DNA of 64,000 nt from Providencia rettgeri (GCA_900455085.1 UGTZ01000001.1:526501-590500), one strand, 5' to 3'; positions 1-10,354 are shown, counted from the stretch's first letter. Program-made: numbers and translations. The notes: generated from the sequence alone by a model not told the origin.

Positions 1-2182
1 AATCTCCATCACTGTCTTCATACCAGCCAAGGATATTAGTGTTATAGCGACCAAGGTCGATATTTTTAGGGTTTATCCCCTCAAGTGTGTTACCAAAGGC
101 ATCGCTGAGTGTGACTGTGATAAGTACGTCATCGCCTATTTTCACGTTATTCGTGGTACTTGTTGTGATTTCGACTTTATCAATAACGCCAAGTTGGCCA
201 TGAGGGCCGCTGCCATCAGAGTTAATCGCATTAATTGTCAGTGGTGGATTCACCGTGAACGTATGCTGAGGTGACGTTTTTCCATGTAAAGAAGCGCTAA
301 TGGTGTAATCCCCGGACATTTGGCCTGCAAGTAACCCGCTATACTCACCTAAATTAACCGAACTCTCTTCAATCTCGACAGGAACTTGTTTATTGCCAAT
401 ATTGACCATGATGATCCCATCAGCGCCAGAAACTGGATTGTTATTTTCATCGATTAGCTTGAGTACAATAGCTGTCTCTTTACCTGCATAGGTCGATTGA
501 GTATTTAAGATCTCAATTTTTTTCAAGCTTCCACTAATAAAATAGACAGCAACGGTTTCACTGTGGCCATTTACGGTAGCGGTAATCTCACTGATACCAC
601 TTGTCATACTGGTGAGTGGCATCTCAATAATTCCTTTTTGATTTGTCACCCCTTGAGCGCTAATTTTTCCACGAGTCGCACTAAAATTGACTGTTTCTCC
701 TGATATGGGGTTACCCTTTGAGTCAGTGATATAGGCTGAAACCATATTGGCTGTTTTACCATCAGCCAATGCTGCTGTTTGAACGACTCTCAAACTTTGT
801 ATTTGTGCTTGGCTAGTCGTTGCAGTATTCGTGCTGGTCACATCAATCAGTGTTTCACTTGTCGGTGATGCATTACCGTGAATATCATAGGCAATACCAC
901 TTAAGCGATAACGATTCAATTTCTCACGTTCTGAAGGTGTTGATGCCGTTTTATAAGTGGGTAATTTTACGGTAGCATTTTGACCCGATGAGCTAATAAC
1001 ACCACCGGCAGCGAATAATTCAGGTGCATTCCAGACAATTTTTTTCAGTGGGTGTTGGGTTATCATCGATTGTACGAGCGGTAGCTCTTGTCCAGCTTTA
1101 CCTTGAATTTTTGCCACGAGCTTCAATTGAATTTCAGTTTTCTTTTGATAATCAAGAATAATATTGTTATTGCGATTGACGAAATCAAGGCGGTTACCCG
1201 AAACACGTCGTGATTCACCGACTTTAGAAGGGTCAATTTGCTCAATAAAATTCTTATCAAATACCCAGTTAAATTGCACTTTGGCACTGGTATCTTGTAA
1301 TCCGCTACTTATTTTGTGATCGGCGCTAAAGGTAACAAGAGTGAAAGGGGTCCAATTCATACCGATAGTCGCGGCAGCAGGGTCTTCTTGAAGTTTATTT
1401 TTTCCCATTAAGGCAACATTATGGCCGACATACTGTTCAAACTTAAGGCTACCTCCCAGTTGCGGATAATCCGGTAGCCATCCTTGTGCTTGTACATCCC
1501 ACCCACGAGCAGGACGCGCATCATAAGCGCGAGTTAGCTCAGATGAGCTGCGCCATGACGAAACGGGAAAATAGGTATTAGCGCTGAGTTTTAAGTAATC
1601 TTGCCAGTATTCAGCTCCAACGCCTAACCGGGAATGATAATGTGAAAGGTCATGATCAAAGAATGCATTGACACCCACGGTGCTATGCTCGTTGAAATGA
1701 CGCAAACCAATCCCATTATTGCTTTGCAACCGGCCATCTGTATTGTGAATACTGTGCTGGGTAAATAACAACATATTAGCTTGTTGATACCAAGGGATCA
1801 GCCAATCAAAATGACTGTTTTTAAGCGATAGTTGCTTATCAAAATTTAGGCTGACTTTCACATTACCCGCTTTTGAGAGCCAATGGGTAATTTCCTCTAT
1901 TGCTGCGTTAGCTGCTTGATTACTGATATAATTTTGTGCCATTTGTGAGATTTCATGGCTATTTTTTTGTTCTACAAGCCATGTTGCGGCTGTTTTACTG
2001 TATTGCGCTAAGTTGCGTTCGCCATCGTTACTTTCTAGTTTTGGGATAGGACTACCTAAAATAGGGAGTTCATCCGGTGTTAGCATTTTTGCATCGCTGG
2101 GTAATGTTGACATAATAGTTAATGGCCATGCTGCCATCAATAAGGCAACAGGGGCAGGAAATTTCTTTTTAGAGCAAAGCAT
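1..2182 (-). CDS. Inverse autotransporter (intimin/invasin family) with Ig-like domains, C-terminus off the window
   Basis: An open frame runs leftwards from an ATG at 2182 to the window edge (about 727 codons visible). The N-terminus is a basic stretch followed by a hydrophobic segment, which reads as a signal peptide. Residues of roughly 75-380 fit an inverse-autotransporter beta-barrel: they are rich in aromatic and glycine strands such as GIGLRHFNEHSTVGVNAFFD and WDVQAQGWLPDYPQLGG. The downstream part contains successive Ig-like (Big_1) repeats, seen as phrases like VSAYITDSKGNPISGETVNFS. Proteins of this family sit in the outer membrane and expose the Ig stalk for adhesion or invasion. 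No partner genes are visible. The C-terminal tip, which decides ligand specificity, lies outside the window, so the exact orthologue cannot be named. Confidence 0.85.
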   Translation of the reverse strand, partial: MLCSKKKFPAPVALLMAAWPLTIMSTLPSDAKMLTPDELPILGSPIPKLESNDGERNLAQYSKTAATWLVEQKNSHEISQMAQNYISNQAANAAIEEITHWLSKAGNVKVSLNFDKQLSLKNSHFDWLIPWYQQANMLLFTQHSIHNTDGRLQSNNGIGLRHFNEHSTVGVNAFFDHDLSHYHSRLGVGAEYWQDYLKLSANTYFPVSSWRSSSELTRAYDARPARGWDVQAQGWLPDYPQLGGSLKFEQYVGHNVALMGKNKLQEDPAAATIGMNWTPFTLVTFSADHKISSGLQDTSAKVQFNWVFDKNFIEQIDPSKVGESRRVSGNRLDFVNRNNNIILDYQKKTEIQLKLVAKIQGKAGQELPLVQSMITQHPLKKIVWNAPELFAAGGVISSSGQNATVKLPTYKTASTPSEREKLNRYRLSGIAYDIHGNASPTSETLIDVTSTNTATTSQAQIQSLRVVQTAALADGKTANMVSAYITDSKGNPISGETVNFSATRGKISAQGVTNQKGIIEMPLTSMTSGISEITATVNGHSETVAVYFISGSLKKIEILNTQSTYAGKETAIVLKLIDENNNPVSGADGIIMVNIGNKQVPVEIEESSVNLGEYSGLLAGQMSGDYTISASLHGKTSPQHTFTVNPPLTINAINSDGSGPHGQLGVIDKVEITTSTTNNVKIGDDVLITVTLSDAFGNTLEGINPKNIDLGRYNTNILGWYEDSDGD

Positions 2183-2417
2183 TAAATATATTCCTAGATT
2201 AGATATTCACTTTTAGTATTGTGGAATATGCGGTGTAAAAAACACTTGGGAATTAATTGGACTAATACAGAAAAGGGATTTGTATATTGGAAGAAATTAG
2301 GAATAGTCGATTTTTATTTATAATTGGAACATATTGAATAATAGACGAATAAAATAAAGAAATTTTCAATTGGAAAAAATCTTACCATAATAAAAACAAA
2401 AGATTAGATGAGGTATT

Positions 2418-3332
2418 ATGGAATTAACATTTCTAGGAACTAGTGCTGGTGTGCCGACAAAAGAGCGTAATGTCACTAGTATGATATTAAATTTAGTCGG
2501 CATCCGAAAAAGCTACTGGTTATTTGATTGTGGTGAAGGGACACAGCATCGCGTTTTAAATAGCCCATTTAAAACGCCAAAAATTGAGAAAATTTTTATT
2601 ACTCATTTACATGGAGACCATATTTTTGGTTTACCCGGTTTGTTATGCAGCCGTTCAATGGGAGGAGCGACAGAACCATTGACTGTTTATGGACCAAAAG
2701 GGTTAAAACAGGTTATTGAAACGGTACTCACCGTGAGCATGTCTTATATGACATATCCACTGGAAATAGTTGAAATTGAAGCTGGGTCGTTATTTGATGA
2801 TGGAGAGCTGATTGTGACGGCTTATGCTCTTGACCATCGTGTCGAGTGCTATGGTTATCGTATTGAGGAGCACCCGAAAAGTGGCGCACTAGATGCAGTG
2901 AAATTAGCTAATGACAATATTCCTCGTGGCCCTTGGATGCAAGCGCTTAAAGCGGGGGAAACGATAGTTCTTGATGATGGACGAACAGTGAATGGAGCTG
3001 ATTACCTCGGTGAACCGATCCCCGGAAAGATTATTGCGATTTTTGGCGATACGCAACCGACAGAGCAAGCGCTGGAACTTGCGAGAAATGCCGATGTGAT
3101 GATCCATGAAACGACCCTAGAAGCGGAGTTTGCACAAAAAGCCAATGAAAGAGGGCACTCGACGACGGTACAGGCGGCTGAGCTAGCTCGTGCGGCAGGG
3201 GTTAAACGGTTTATTGCCACTCACTTGAGTGGTCGTTATACGAGTGAGGATATCCCAAAGTTACTCGCGGAATGCCAAGCTGTATTCCCCGCGAGCGAAA
3301 TCGCAGAAGACTATTTGACAGTGAAGATCTAA
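2418..3332 (+). CDS. rbn: Ribonuclease Z / RNase BN
   Basis: A 304-residue protein, close to the 305 residues of E. coli ElaC/Rbn. It is a metallo-beta-lactamase-fold zinc phosphodiesterase that trims tRNA 3' ends and can act as an exonuclease. The zinc motif THLHGDH lies at residues 62-68, and later metal ligands sit in FGDT and HETT plus the C-terminal THLSGRY. The N-terminal MELTFLGTSAGVPT is typical of the family. The gene stands alone, with about 235 non-coding bases upstream and a DeoR-type regulator convergent downstream. The frame is intact. Confidence 0.95.
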   Translation: MELTFLGTSAGVPTKERNVTSMILNLVGIRKSYWLFDCGEGTQHRVLNSPFKTPKIEKIFITHLHGDHIFGLPGLLCSRSMGGATEPLTVYGPKGLKQVIETVLTVSMSYMTYPLEIVEIEAGSLFDDGELIVTAYALDHRVECYGYRIEEHPKSGALDAVKLANDNIPRGPWMQALKAGETIVLDDGRTVNGADYLGEPIPGKIIAIFGDTQPTEQALELARNADVMIHETTLEAEFAQKANERGHSTTVQAAELARAAGVKRFIATHLSGRYTSEDIPKLLAECQAVFPASEIAEDYLTVKI

Positions 3333-3374
3333 TGTAAGCGGGCAAGATATTGTCCGCTTAATCTATTGATGATT

Positions 3375-4153
3375 TTAATAAATTACTTTCACAAAGCCAT
3401 TACGACAATATGTCTCATATTCATCAGAAAGTTGCCTATTTGTGACTATCACATCAAATTGTGATAATTCCCCCATATTGGCGGTCGCGACTTCATCAAA
3501 CAGGTTATAAGGGGCGAGTAAAATCTTACGGATAGATTTTTCCATCGCTTTTTTTTTCATGGGTAAATCATCAAGATTATAGCAAGTTACGCCAAAATTC
3601 CCATGCACACCAGCTGCTGAAATAAAGGCTTTTTTCGGGTTGATTGAGTCAAGTAATGAAGGGAGTGATGGGTTGTAAAAAGAATCACTTTTAGGGCGAT
3701 ATTCCCCGCCACATAATAGCGCAGTGGCATTTTTTTTCTGGCTAAGGGCGAGGAAAACGTTATGTGAGTAACAAATACCGGTGAAATTAATTTCTTCTGG
3801 GATGAGTGAAATCAAGGTGGCCATTTCAATGCCATTATCAAAGAAGATCACATCATCTTCTGTCACCATGCTAGCGGCAAGGTTTGGGATATATAATTCT
3901 TCCGTTTGATCGGGGTGAAAATGTCGGCTTGTGCTTCTTGGGTCAGTAAATTAGCAGGTTGGGTAACAGAAACTATGTAGCCACCGAGGAGTGACATGGG
4001 GATGGGGCCTTCCGCATCTGCGCTCAGGTCTCGACGAATAGTCATCTCTGAAACTTCGAGTATTCTAGCAGCTTCTTTAAGATGAATGCGTCCTGAACGT
4101 TTTAAACATTCACTTAAGCGGCGAAGGCGTTCTTTTTGTTTAGTTTCTATCAC
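3375..4153 (-). pseudogene. deoQ: DeoR-family repressor of the deoxyribose cluster (deoQ/deoR-like), frame broken once
   Basis: Two overlapping frames together rebuild one DeoR-type repressor of about 259 residues. The N-terminal part has the helix-turn-helix phrase EVSEMTIRRDL and the family hallmark LLGGYIV. The C-terminal part has the sugar-phosphate sensing domain (VIFFDNG, LLCGGEY, SAAGVHGNFGVTCYNL). Both halves align along E. coli DeoR. The break lies near 3905-3925 and behaves as loss of one base. I chose the GTG start at 4153 because an AAGGA lies seven bases upstream and the resulting IETKQKERL matches the DeoR N-terminus. A TTG further upstream is less likely. It lies next to deoC and deoKPX, so repression of these genes is the expected role. 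Whether the break is real or a sequence error is open. Confidence 0.75.
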
Positions 4154-4208
4154 CCTACAATCCTTTTTCAATACACAAAATTGGCGCGGTTAGACCGCGC
4201 CCCATCAC

Positions 4209-4877
4209 TTAATAGTCACTTGGTTTGGTATTATTGCCTGTGACAATGGCAACGCTTGCACTTGCACCGACACGGTTTGCACCCGCTTCAATCATTTTAA
4301 TTGCGGTTTCACGGTCACGCACACCACCGGAGGCTTTTACACCGACTTCATCGCCAACCACTTTACGCATCAGTGCCACGTGGTGTTCTGTTGCGCCCAT
4401 TGTACTGAAACCTGTTGAAGTTTTCACAAAACCGACTTTAATTGTGCGGCAAATTTCACAAACTTGAGTAATTTCTTCATCAGTTAACAGGCAATTTTCT
4501 AAAATAACTTTTAATGTTGCTTTACCACAGGCAGCAAATACCGCTTCAATGTCTTTGCGAACAAAGTCTAAGTCGCCACTTTTGAGCATACCAATGTTGA
4601 TAACCATATCCACTTCATCAGCACCACGACGCACGGCTTCAGCTGCCTCAAATGCTTTCGCTTCCGTTAAGCAAGCGCCTAATGGAAAGCCTACCACACA
4701 GCAAACTTTAACGTCGCTGTTTTTTAAAAGCTCGCTGGCTAAAGGAACATAACCTGTGTTTACGCACACCGATGCAAAATGGTGTTCTGCCGCTTCGGCA
4801 CATAATGTTTTAATATCACTAACAGTGGCATTAGCAGCAAGTAAAGTGTGATCAATATATTTTGCTAAGTCTTGCAT
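4209..4877 (-). CDS. deoC: Deoxyribose-phosphate aldolase
   Basis: A class I aldolase that splits 2-deoxyribose 5-phosphate into acetaldehyde and glyceraldehyde 3-phosphate. It has 222 residues, the length of the short B. subtilis-like DeoC rather than the 259-residue E. coli enzyme. The Schiff-base lysine is K152 in VKTSTGF, with the second active-site lysine K181 in KASGG and the acidic residue in DEVDMVINIG near residue 90. A longer upstream reading exists, but ATG 4877 is preceded by AGGAAAG and starts the family's usual MQDLAKYIDHTLL. It is divergent from deoK and shares the control region with it; together they convert deoxyribose to central metabolites. Confidence 0.95.
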   Translation of the reverse strand: MQDLAKYIDHTLLAANATVSDIKTLCAEAAEHHFASVCVNTGYVPLASELLKNSDVKVCCVVGFPLGACLTEAKAFEAAEAVRRGADEVDMVINIGMLKSGDLDFVRKDIEAVFAACGKATLKVILENCLLTDEEITQVCEICRTIKVGFVKTSTGFSTMGATEHHVALMRKVVGDEVGVKASGGVRDRETAIKMIEAGANRVGASASVAIVTGNNTKPSDY

Positions 4878-5045
4878 TTTCAACTTTCCTATATAAATGT
4901 GGGATAGACAACAAAGAATGAGGAAATGTGGTAGATATAACACTTGATCATTCGTTATTCGAGATCCTAATCACAAATGATATTTTTGCAACATGATAAT
5001 GTTAATATCATATCATTATGTGATTTATTTAACACGAGGGACATT
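4878..5045. promoter_or_regulatory. Divergent deoC/deoK control region with a palindrome and a CRP-like half site
   Basis: The 168 bases between the two divergent starts are AT-rich. An inverted repeat ATGATA-N7-TATCAT lies at 4993-5011, a plausible operator for the neighbouring DeoR-type repressor. A TGTGA-N6-TAACA stretch at 5019-5034 resembles a degenerate CRP site, which would suit a catabolic operon. Both assignments are inferred from pattern and position only. Confidence 0.35.
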
Positions 5046-5976
5046 ATGGATATAGCAGTTATTGGTTCAAACATGGTTGATTTGATCACTTACATCGATC
5101 AAATGCCAAAAGAAGGCGAAACGTTAGAAGCGCCAGCTTTCAAAATTGGTTGCGGTGGTAAAGGTGCGAACCAAGCGGTTGCTGCTGCGAAGTTAAATTC
5201 AAAAGTGATCATGTTAACCAAAGTCGGCGATGATATTTTTTGCAGATAATACGATCCGTAATCTTGAGTCTTACGGTATTAATACTCGTTATGTGGAAAA
5301 AGTACCTTGTACCTCAAGTGGCGTCGCACCTATTTTTGTTAATCAAAATTCATCAAATAGTATTTTGATCGTAAAAGGGGCGAATAAATTTTTATCACCT
5401 GAAGATATCGATCGTGCAGCGGAAGAACTGAAAAAATGTAAATTGATCGTTCTGCAATTAGAAGTCCAGCTTGAAACGGTTTATCACGCGATTTCATTTG
5501 GTAATAAGCATGGGATCCCAGTGTTACTGAACCCAGCACCAGCACAACGTACGCTCGATCTCGATTTTGCCTGCCGATGTGATTTCTTTGTCCCTAATGA
5601 AACGGAACTTGAAATTTTAACCAATATGCCAGTCGACACGATGGATAACATTCGTCGTGCTGCGCAGTCTTTATTGGATAAAGGGTTAAAAAACGTCATC
5701 GTAACATTAGGGGAAAAAGGGGCGTTATGGATGACTCGCGACAGCGAGTTACATATACCCGCAATTAAAGTGAATGCGATTGACACCAGTGGTGCAGGGG
5801 ATGCCTTTATCGGCTGCTTCTCGCATTACTATGTCCATACGGGGAATATTGAAGAAGCACTGAAAAAAGCCGTTCTGTTTTCGGCTTTCAGTGTGACAGG
5901 GAAAGGAACTCAATCTTCTTATCCAAGTGTTGAACAATTTAATGAATTTGTGCAAATCAACACCGCTAATGAATAG
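5046..5976 (+). pseudogene. deoK: Deoxyribokinase (PfkB/ribokinase family), one +1 frame break
   Basis: The product would phosphorylate 2-deoxyribose to the 5-phosphate used by DeoC. The N-terminal frame shows MDIAVIGSNMVDLITYI and the PfkB glycine motif GCGGKGANQA. The downstream frame carries the ATP-binding/catalytic signature DTSGAGDAFIG. The frames join at a T6 run (5236-5241): with five T the reading is GDDIFADNTIRN and continuous, giving about 309 residues. The start at 5046 follows AGGGA; an upstream ATG at 4977 would add residues not seen in ribokinases. It begins the deoK-deoP-deoX unit. The extra T is probably a sequence error (see the frameshift finding). Confidence 0.8.
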
Positions 5977-6084
5977 CTAAATAATAATAGTCCAACGTAG
6001 CTATATACCCTTTGAATAATTAAGTGGTCATCAGAGCCACATAGCCACTCATCGGGTATAAATTATAAAAATATAAGGGTTACT

Positions 6085-7395
6085 ATGAACATTAAGAATA
6101 TCACTCAGTTACCGGATGGCTACCTGAGTAAGACACCTCTATTCCAATTTATCCTACTATCGTGCCTGTTCCCATTGTGGGGATGTGCCGCAGCATTAAA
6201 TGATATTTTAATCACACAGTTTAAAAGTGTCTTTGAACTCAGTAACTTCGCCTCGGCTTTAGTACAAAGTGCATTCTATGGTGGTTATTTCTTAATCGCT
6301 ATTCCGGCGTCGTTAGTGATCAAAAAAACCAGTTATAAATATGCCATTATGGTGGGGCTGATCCTGTATATTGCGGGTTGCAGTATGTTCTTCCCAGCAT
6401 CTCATATGGCGACTTACACCATGTTCTTGGCGGCTATTTTCGCCATTGCGATAGGTTTAAGCTTCCTCGAAACTGCCGCGAATACCTACAGTTCAATGAT
6501 AGGCCCGAAACAATACGCCACATTGGCGTTTAAATATTAGCCAAACCTTCTACCCAATTGGTGCCGCAGGCGGGATCTTACTGGGCAAGTATCTGGTATT
6601 TTCCGAAGGGGATAGCTTACAAAACCAAATGGCGGGAATGAATGCGGAGCAAATCCATGAATTCCGTTTAGCCATGTTGGAAAATACCCTCGAACCTTAT
6701 CGTTACATGATTATGGTATTGGTTGTGGTAATGATCTTATTCCTTATTACTAAGTTTCCTAAATGTAAAGTGGCAGAAACGCAAGATCATAAGCGTCCTA
6801 CTGCATTAGAAACCTTAAAATATTTAGCGAAAAATAGTCGCTTTAGAAAAGGAATTATTGCCCAGTTTTTATATGTCGGAATGCAAGTGGCAGTGTGGTC
6901 ATTCACCATTCGTCTCGCATTAGAAATGGGGGATATTAACGAACGCGATGCCTCGAATTTCATGGTGTATAGCTTCGCTTGTTTCTTTATTGGTAAGTTT
7001 ATTGCCAATATTTTTAATGACCCGCTTTAATGCAGAAAAAGTTCTAATTATCTACTCGGTGATTGGTGCGCTGTTCCTAATTTATGTTGCATTTATTCCG
7101 AGTTTTACAGCGGTCTATGCAGCGGTGATGGTCAGTATTCTGTTTGGACCTTGTTGGGCAACCATTTATGCGGGCACTTTGGGATACCGTGGATAATGAG
7201 CATACTGAAATGGCCGGGGCGGTTATTGTGATGGCAATTGTCGGTGCTGCAGTTGTCCCTGCGGTTCAAGGCTATGTCGCAGACATGTTGCACTCATTAC
7301 AACTTTCATTCCTTGTTTCCATGCTGTGCTTCGTGTATGTCGGTATTTACTTTGTGGGTGAACGCCGCTTTAAAGCGAAACAAGCCACGAAATAG
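6085..7395 (+). pseudogene. deoP: Deoxyribose/fucose-type MFS permease (deoP), three +1 frame breaks
   Basis: Four overlapping frames together spell a FucP-like major facilitator transporter of about 435 residues with many hydrophobic segments, for example LLSCLFPLWGCAAALNDILI near the N-terminus. The breaks lie at 6525-6526 (GG), 7011-7017 (T5AA) and 7181-7183 (GGG). Removing one base at each restores LRLNISQTFYPIGAAGG, IANIFMTRFNAEK and AGTLDTVDNEHTEM. The gene follows AAGGG and lies between deoK and deoX, the position of the deoxyribose permease in the Salmonella deoQKPX regulon. Three independent insertions in one gene, all in short runs, point to read errors more than decay. Confidence 0.75.
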
Positions 7396-7447
7396 TTCCT
7401 CAAATTGGGTAGTGTAAGCTGCCCAATTCCATTTATCTCATTAAACC

Positions 7448-8476
7448 GTGAGTATGAAAATGAATACATTGATACCTCTTCACAAAAGCTTATTTACGGA
7501 AAACCCGACGCTTATTTTAAAAAATAACCAATTTACTGCCACGGCATTTCGTTACCAAACTGGCGTGGAAGGGCTACGAATTGAAAATCAGCAAGGATAT
7601 TTAACGATTTTACCTTTTTTAGGGCAAATGATTTGGGATGCGGAATTTTGTGGCCAAAATCTGAAAATGGAAAATATGTTTTCAGCGCCAAAACCGGTTC
7701 CAACAGTAGTTGAAACCTACGGTTGCTTTGCATTCCATTCAGGCCTAATTAGTAATGGTTGCCCATCGCCAGAAGATTCACATCCATTACATGGAGAAAT
7801 GCCTTGTGCATCAATGGATAGCGCTTGGCTGGAACTGACAGGCGCAAGTTTGAAAGTTGTCGGCGAATATGAGTATGTGATGGGTTTTGGTCACCATTAT
7901 CGTGCGATACCGTCAGTGCAATTAAATGCGGGCAGTGCATTATTTGATATTCATATGTCAGTCACCAATTTAGCATCGGTTCCTATGCCTCTCCAATATA
8001 TGTGCCATATGAATTATGCTTACGTGGAGAATGCAACGCTAACACAAAATATTCCTGAAAAAGCGATTAAATTGCGTGAATCAATACCAGGGCATGTACA
8101 GCCAACTGAAAAATGGCTGGCATTTAATGAAGCGTTGAAATCTGGCAAAGTCTCATTAAATCAGCTTAATCAGCCACAAATGTGTGACCCTGAAATTGTG
8201 TTTTTTATGGATGATCTTAGCCAATATACCGCAACGCCTGAGTTTAGGATGATTTCACCCGCAGGAGATACGTTTGTAACGCGTTTTAAATCTAACCAGC
8301 TAAATTATGCAACTCGTTGGATTTTGTACAATGGTGACCAAAAAGTTGGCGCATTTGTACTCCCTGCAACTTGTCGTCCTGAAGGCTTTTTAGCCGCGAA
8401 AAATAACCAAACACTGATTTGGTTAGAGGCGGGGCAAACTCGTGAATTTACTGTGACTACTGGTGTTGAAAAGTAG
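7448..8476 (+). CDS. deoX: DeoX-type aldose-epimerase-like protein (DUF4432)
   Basis: An intact 342-residue protein of the galactose-mutarotase-like superfamily. It is the last gene of the deoK-deoP-deoX unit, as in Salmonella, where DeoX is needed for efficient deoxyribose use; its chemistry is thought to be sugar interconversion but is not settled. Conserved-looking stretches include PLHGEMPCA (a histidine in the putative active site) and CHMNYAYV. The frame opens with GTG at 7448; an ATG twelve bases downstream (7460) is an equally plausible start, as no clear ribosome site decides. A hairpin terminator follows directly. Confidence 0.8.
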   Translation: MSMKMNTLIPLHKSLFTENPTLILKNNQFTATAFRYQTGVEGLRIENQQGYLTILPFLGQMIWDAEFCGQNLKMENMFSAPKPVPTVVETYGCFAFHSGLISNGCPSPEDSHPLHGEMPCASMDSAWLELTGASLKVVGEYEYVMGFGHHYRAIPSVQLNAGSALFDIHMSVTNLASVPMPLQYMCHMNYAYVENATLTQNIPEKAIKLRESIPGHVQPTEKWLAFNEALKSGKVSLNQLNQPQMCDPEIVFFMDDLSQYTATPEFRMISPAGDTFVTRFKSNQLNYATRWILYNGDQKVGAFVLPATCRPEGFLAAKNNQTLIWLEAGQTREFTVTTGVEK

Positions 8477-8489
8477 TTTTTTGCCTTAG

Positions 8490-8513
8490 AAAGGCAGCAC
8501 ATTGCTGCCTTTT
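8490..8513. terminator. Rho-independent terminator after deoX
   Basis: A nine-base stem AAAGGCAGC/GCTGCCTTT with a five-base loop is followed by T residues. It sits between convergent genes and can serve both. Confidence 0.8.
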
Positions 8514-8919
8514 ACTCGTATTGTTGGCATTCTTCTGCTAAATCGGCGAGAAGTGCCGCCGCATCATAAACTAATGTTTTTTTTCCATCAGGTTGCATCA
8601 TCAAAGCAACCTTAATATTTGCTTCATGCATATCAGGCAAAATTTCTGTCATCAGGTGTTCAAGGGTAAATAGCATTGGCGTAAAATTCGCCCATTCACC
8701 CGTTAAACACAATTCAACATACGCTTTGGCAGGCCATAGGGGCAGAAAAAGACATTTTTCATCATTCCATGCGGTAACGAGGTTTTCCCCATCACCGAGG
8801 CTCCACACTTGCTCCCAGTCAGCAATTTTACCAACAAAGTAGTTATACTGTTGGTATGGCCTAAGCGCATGGACATTGTTTATTTCTTTCTCATTAGGGG
8901 AAAATAGGTTGTTATTCAT
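8512..8919 (-). CDS. DUF2750 family protein
   Basis: A 135-residue soluble protein of unknown function. The family pattern is visible in YFVGKIADWEQVWSLGDG and in FLPLWPAKAYVELC. No membrane segments or catalytic signature are seen. The upstream extension to 9006 would add a hydrophobic, isoleucine-rich leader that the family lacks, so I chose ATG 8919. It is convergent with deoX and divergent from ynaI, and appears to be a single-gene unit. Confidence 0.7.
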   Translation of the reverse strand: MNNNLFSPNEKEINNVHALRPYQQYNYFVGKIADWEQVWSLGDGENLVTAWNDEKCLFLPLWPAKAYVELCLTGEWANFTPMLFTLEHLMTEILPDMHEANIKVALMMQPDGKKTLVYDAAALLADLAEECQQYE

Positions 8920-9062
8920 TATTGGATAATCTAAAAAGTAACTGATAATTATTGGGAAAATTATCTTTATAATTGTTATCTTAATAACAAGATAACGTAA
9001 CATCATACACAGTAAAACGCATAAAAATAATATCTATCAGGTAAATTTTAGGGCGGTTAGAA

Positions 9063-10082
9063 ATGATAGAAGCATTACTTGAAAAGTACGCCATTGGGAT
9101 GACATTGATTGCGGTGTGTCTTGCCGTCTATTTAGCTTTTGAGGTTTTTCATCAGCGGCGTAAACACAAACATAAACATAAAAGCATCCTGATCCATGTT
9201 ATTCAAACCATTGTGCTTTGTGGCATTGTGATCGTGGCGGCACAATATGTGGACATGGCGGCAACTGATTTTGACCTCACTTTTATCTCAACCTCATTGG
9301 TTAATTTTGTTACGATCGCATTGATTGCATTGATTTTAATGCGAAAACTGTTCCAGCTAGCGAACCGGTTAGAAAAAGCACAAATTAAAAAAGGCAGTGA
9401 CCCTACCTCGGCACGTATCGTTGCACGTGTATTTAAAACCGCGATATTTGTCGTTATGGTGTTGCTGTTTGGTGAGCACTTTGGCATGAGCCTTTCTGGG
9501 CTAATGGCGTTCGGCGGGATTGGTGGCATTGCTATCGGTATGGCCGGTAAAGATATCTTGAGTAACTTTTTCTCTGGGTTAATGCTCTATTTTGATCGGC
9601 CCTTCAACATTGGTGATTGGGTCAGTTCACCGGACAGAAATATTGAAGGGACGGTAGTTGAAATCGGCTGGCGGATCACCAAAATCATTACGTTTGACCA
9701 CCGTCCACTCTATATTCCCAACTCGGTTTTTTCTTCTATTAGTGTGGAAAACCCAGGGCGTATGACTAACCGGCGCATCAAAACAGAAATTGGTTTACGT
9801 TACGAAGATTCAGACAAAATTGGGGCGATTGTTGACGATATCCGCACAATGTTGCAACAAGATGCGAATATCGATACCAGTCAAACCTTATTAGTTTATT
9901 TCGATGCTTTTGCCGACTCTTCGTTAAATATTATGGTGTATTGCTTTACTAAAACAACAGTTTGGGCTGAATGGTTAGCAGCGCAACAAGCGGTGTATTT
10001 GAAGATCATTGAGATAGTTAAACGCCACAATGCGGACTTTGCATTCCCATCACAAACATTGTACGTGGAAAAAAACAACTAA
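9063..10082 (+). CDS. ynaI: Mechanosensitive channel YnaI (MscS family)
   Basis: A 339-residue inner-membrane protein that aligns along E. coli YnaI (343 residues). It has several N-terminal membrane helices, then the pore helix LMAFGGIGGIAIGMAGKDIL and the MscS beta-domain (FFSGLMLYFDRPFNIGDWV, RPLYIPNSVFSSI). The C-terminal cytoplasmic cage ends in DFAFPSQTLYV. It opens under membrane tension to release solutes. A basic histidine/lysine stretch (HQRRKHKHKHKS) follows the first helix. It is a single gene with its own downstream hairpin. Confidence 0.93.
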   Translation: MIEALLEKYAIGMTLIAVCLAVYLAFEVFHQRRKHKHKHKSILIHVIQTIVLCGIVIVAAQYVDMAATDFDLTFISTSLVNFVTIALIALILMRKLFQLANRLEKAQIKKGSDPTSARIVARVFKTAIFVVMVLLFGEHFGMSLSGLMAFGGIGGIAIGMAGKDILSNFFSGLMLYFDRPFNIGDWVSSPDRNIEGTVVEIGWRITKIITFDHRPLYIPNSVFSSISVENPGRMTNRRIKTEIGLRYEDSDKIGAIVDDIRTMLQQDANIDTSQTLLVYFDAFADSSLNIMVYCFTKTTVWAEWLAAQQAVYLKIIEIVKRHNADFAFPSQTLYVEKNN

Positions 10083-10094
10083 CATCCCATTCAG

Positions 10095-10153
10095 GATAAA
10101 TTGACCGATTAAACCATGGCTATTGCCCTATATATTGGTCAATTTATCTTTTT
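10095..10153 (+). terminator. Long-loop terminator after ynaI
   Basis: Perfect 12-base arms GATAAATTGACC and GGTCAATTTATC (10095-10106 and 10137-10148) enclose a 30-base loop and are followed by a T-rich stretch. The remaining bases to speC are AT-rich leader without an ORF. Confidence 0.6.
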
Positions 10154-10354
10154 ATTTACTTTATTTTAATGTTAAATTTCAAAGTGTAGGTGGGAGTGAG
10201 TCAAAATTTTTCTGCTATTAACCAGTGGCTTATAGAAAATATTCGACTTACTAAATCTCCCCGTTTTTTGCCGCCGTGCTAATCATTTCAATTCCCTGAT
10301 CTATCAAGTATATTGTCCGCCTCTTTTCCTCAGCTAACTAAGAGCCAGACTGCT

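Noticed and set aside
2013..2216. Plus-strand ORF of 67 codons over the autotransporter start
   Set aside because: Antisense to a well-supported secretion signal and barrel region; no homology pattern.
2904..3220. Two minus-strand ORFs inside rbn
   Set aside because: Shadows of a conserved gene in the opposite strand.
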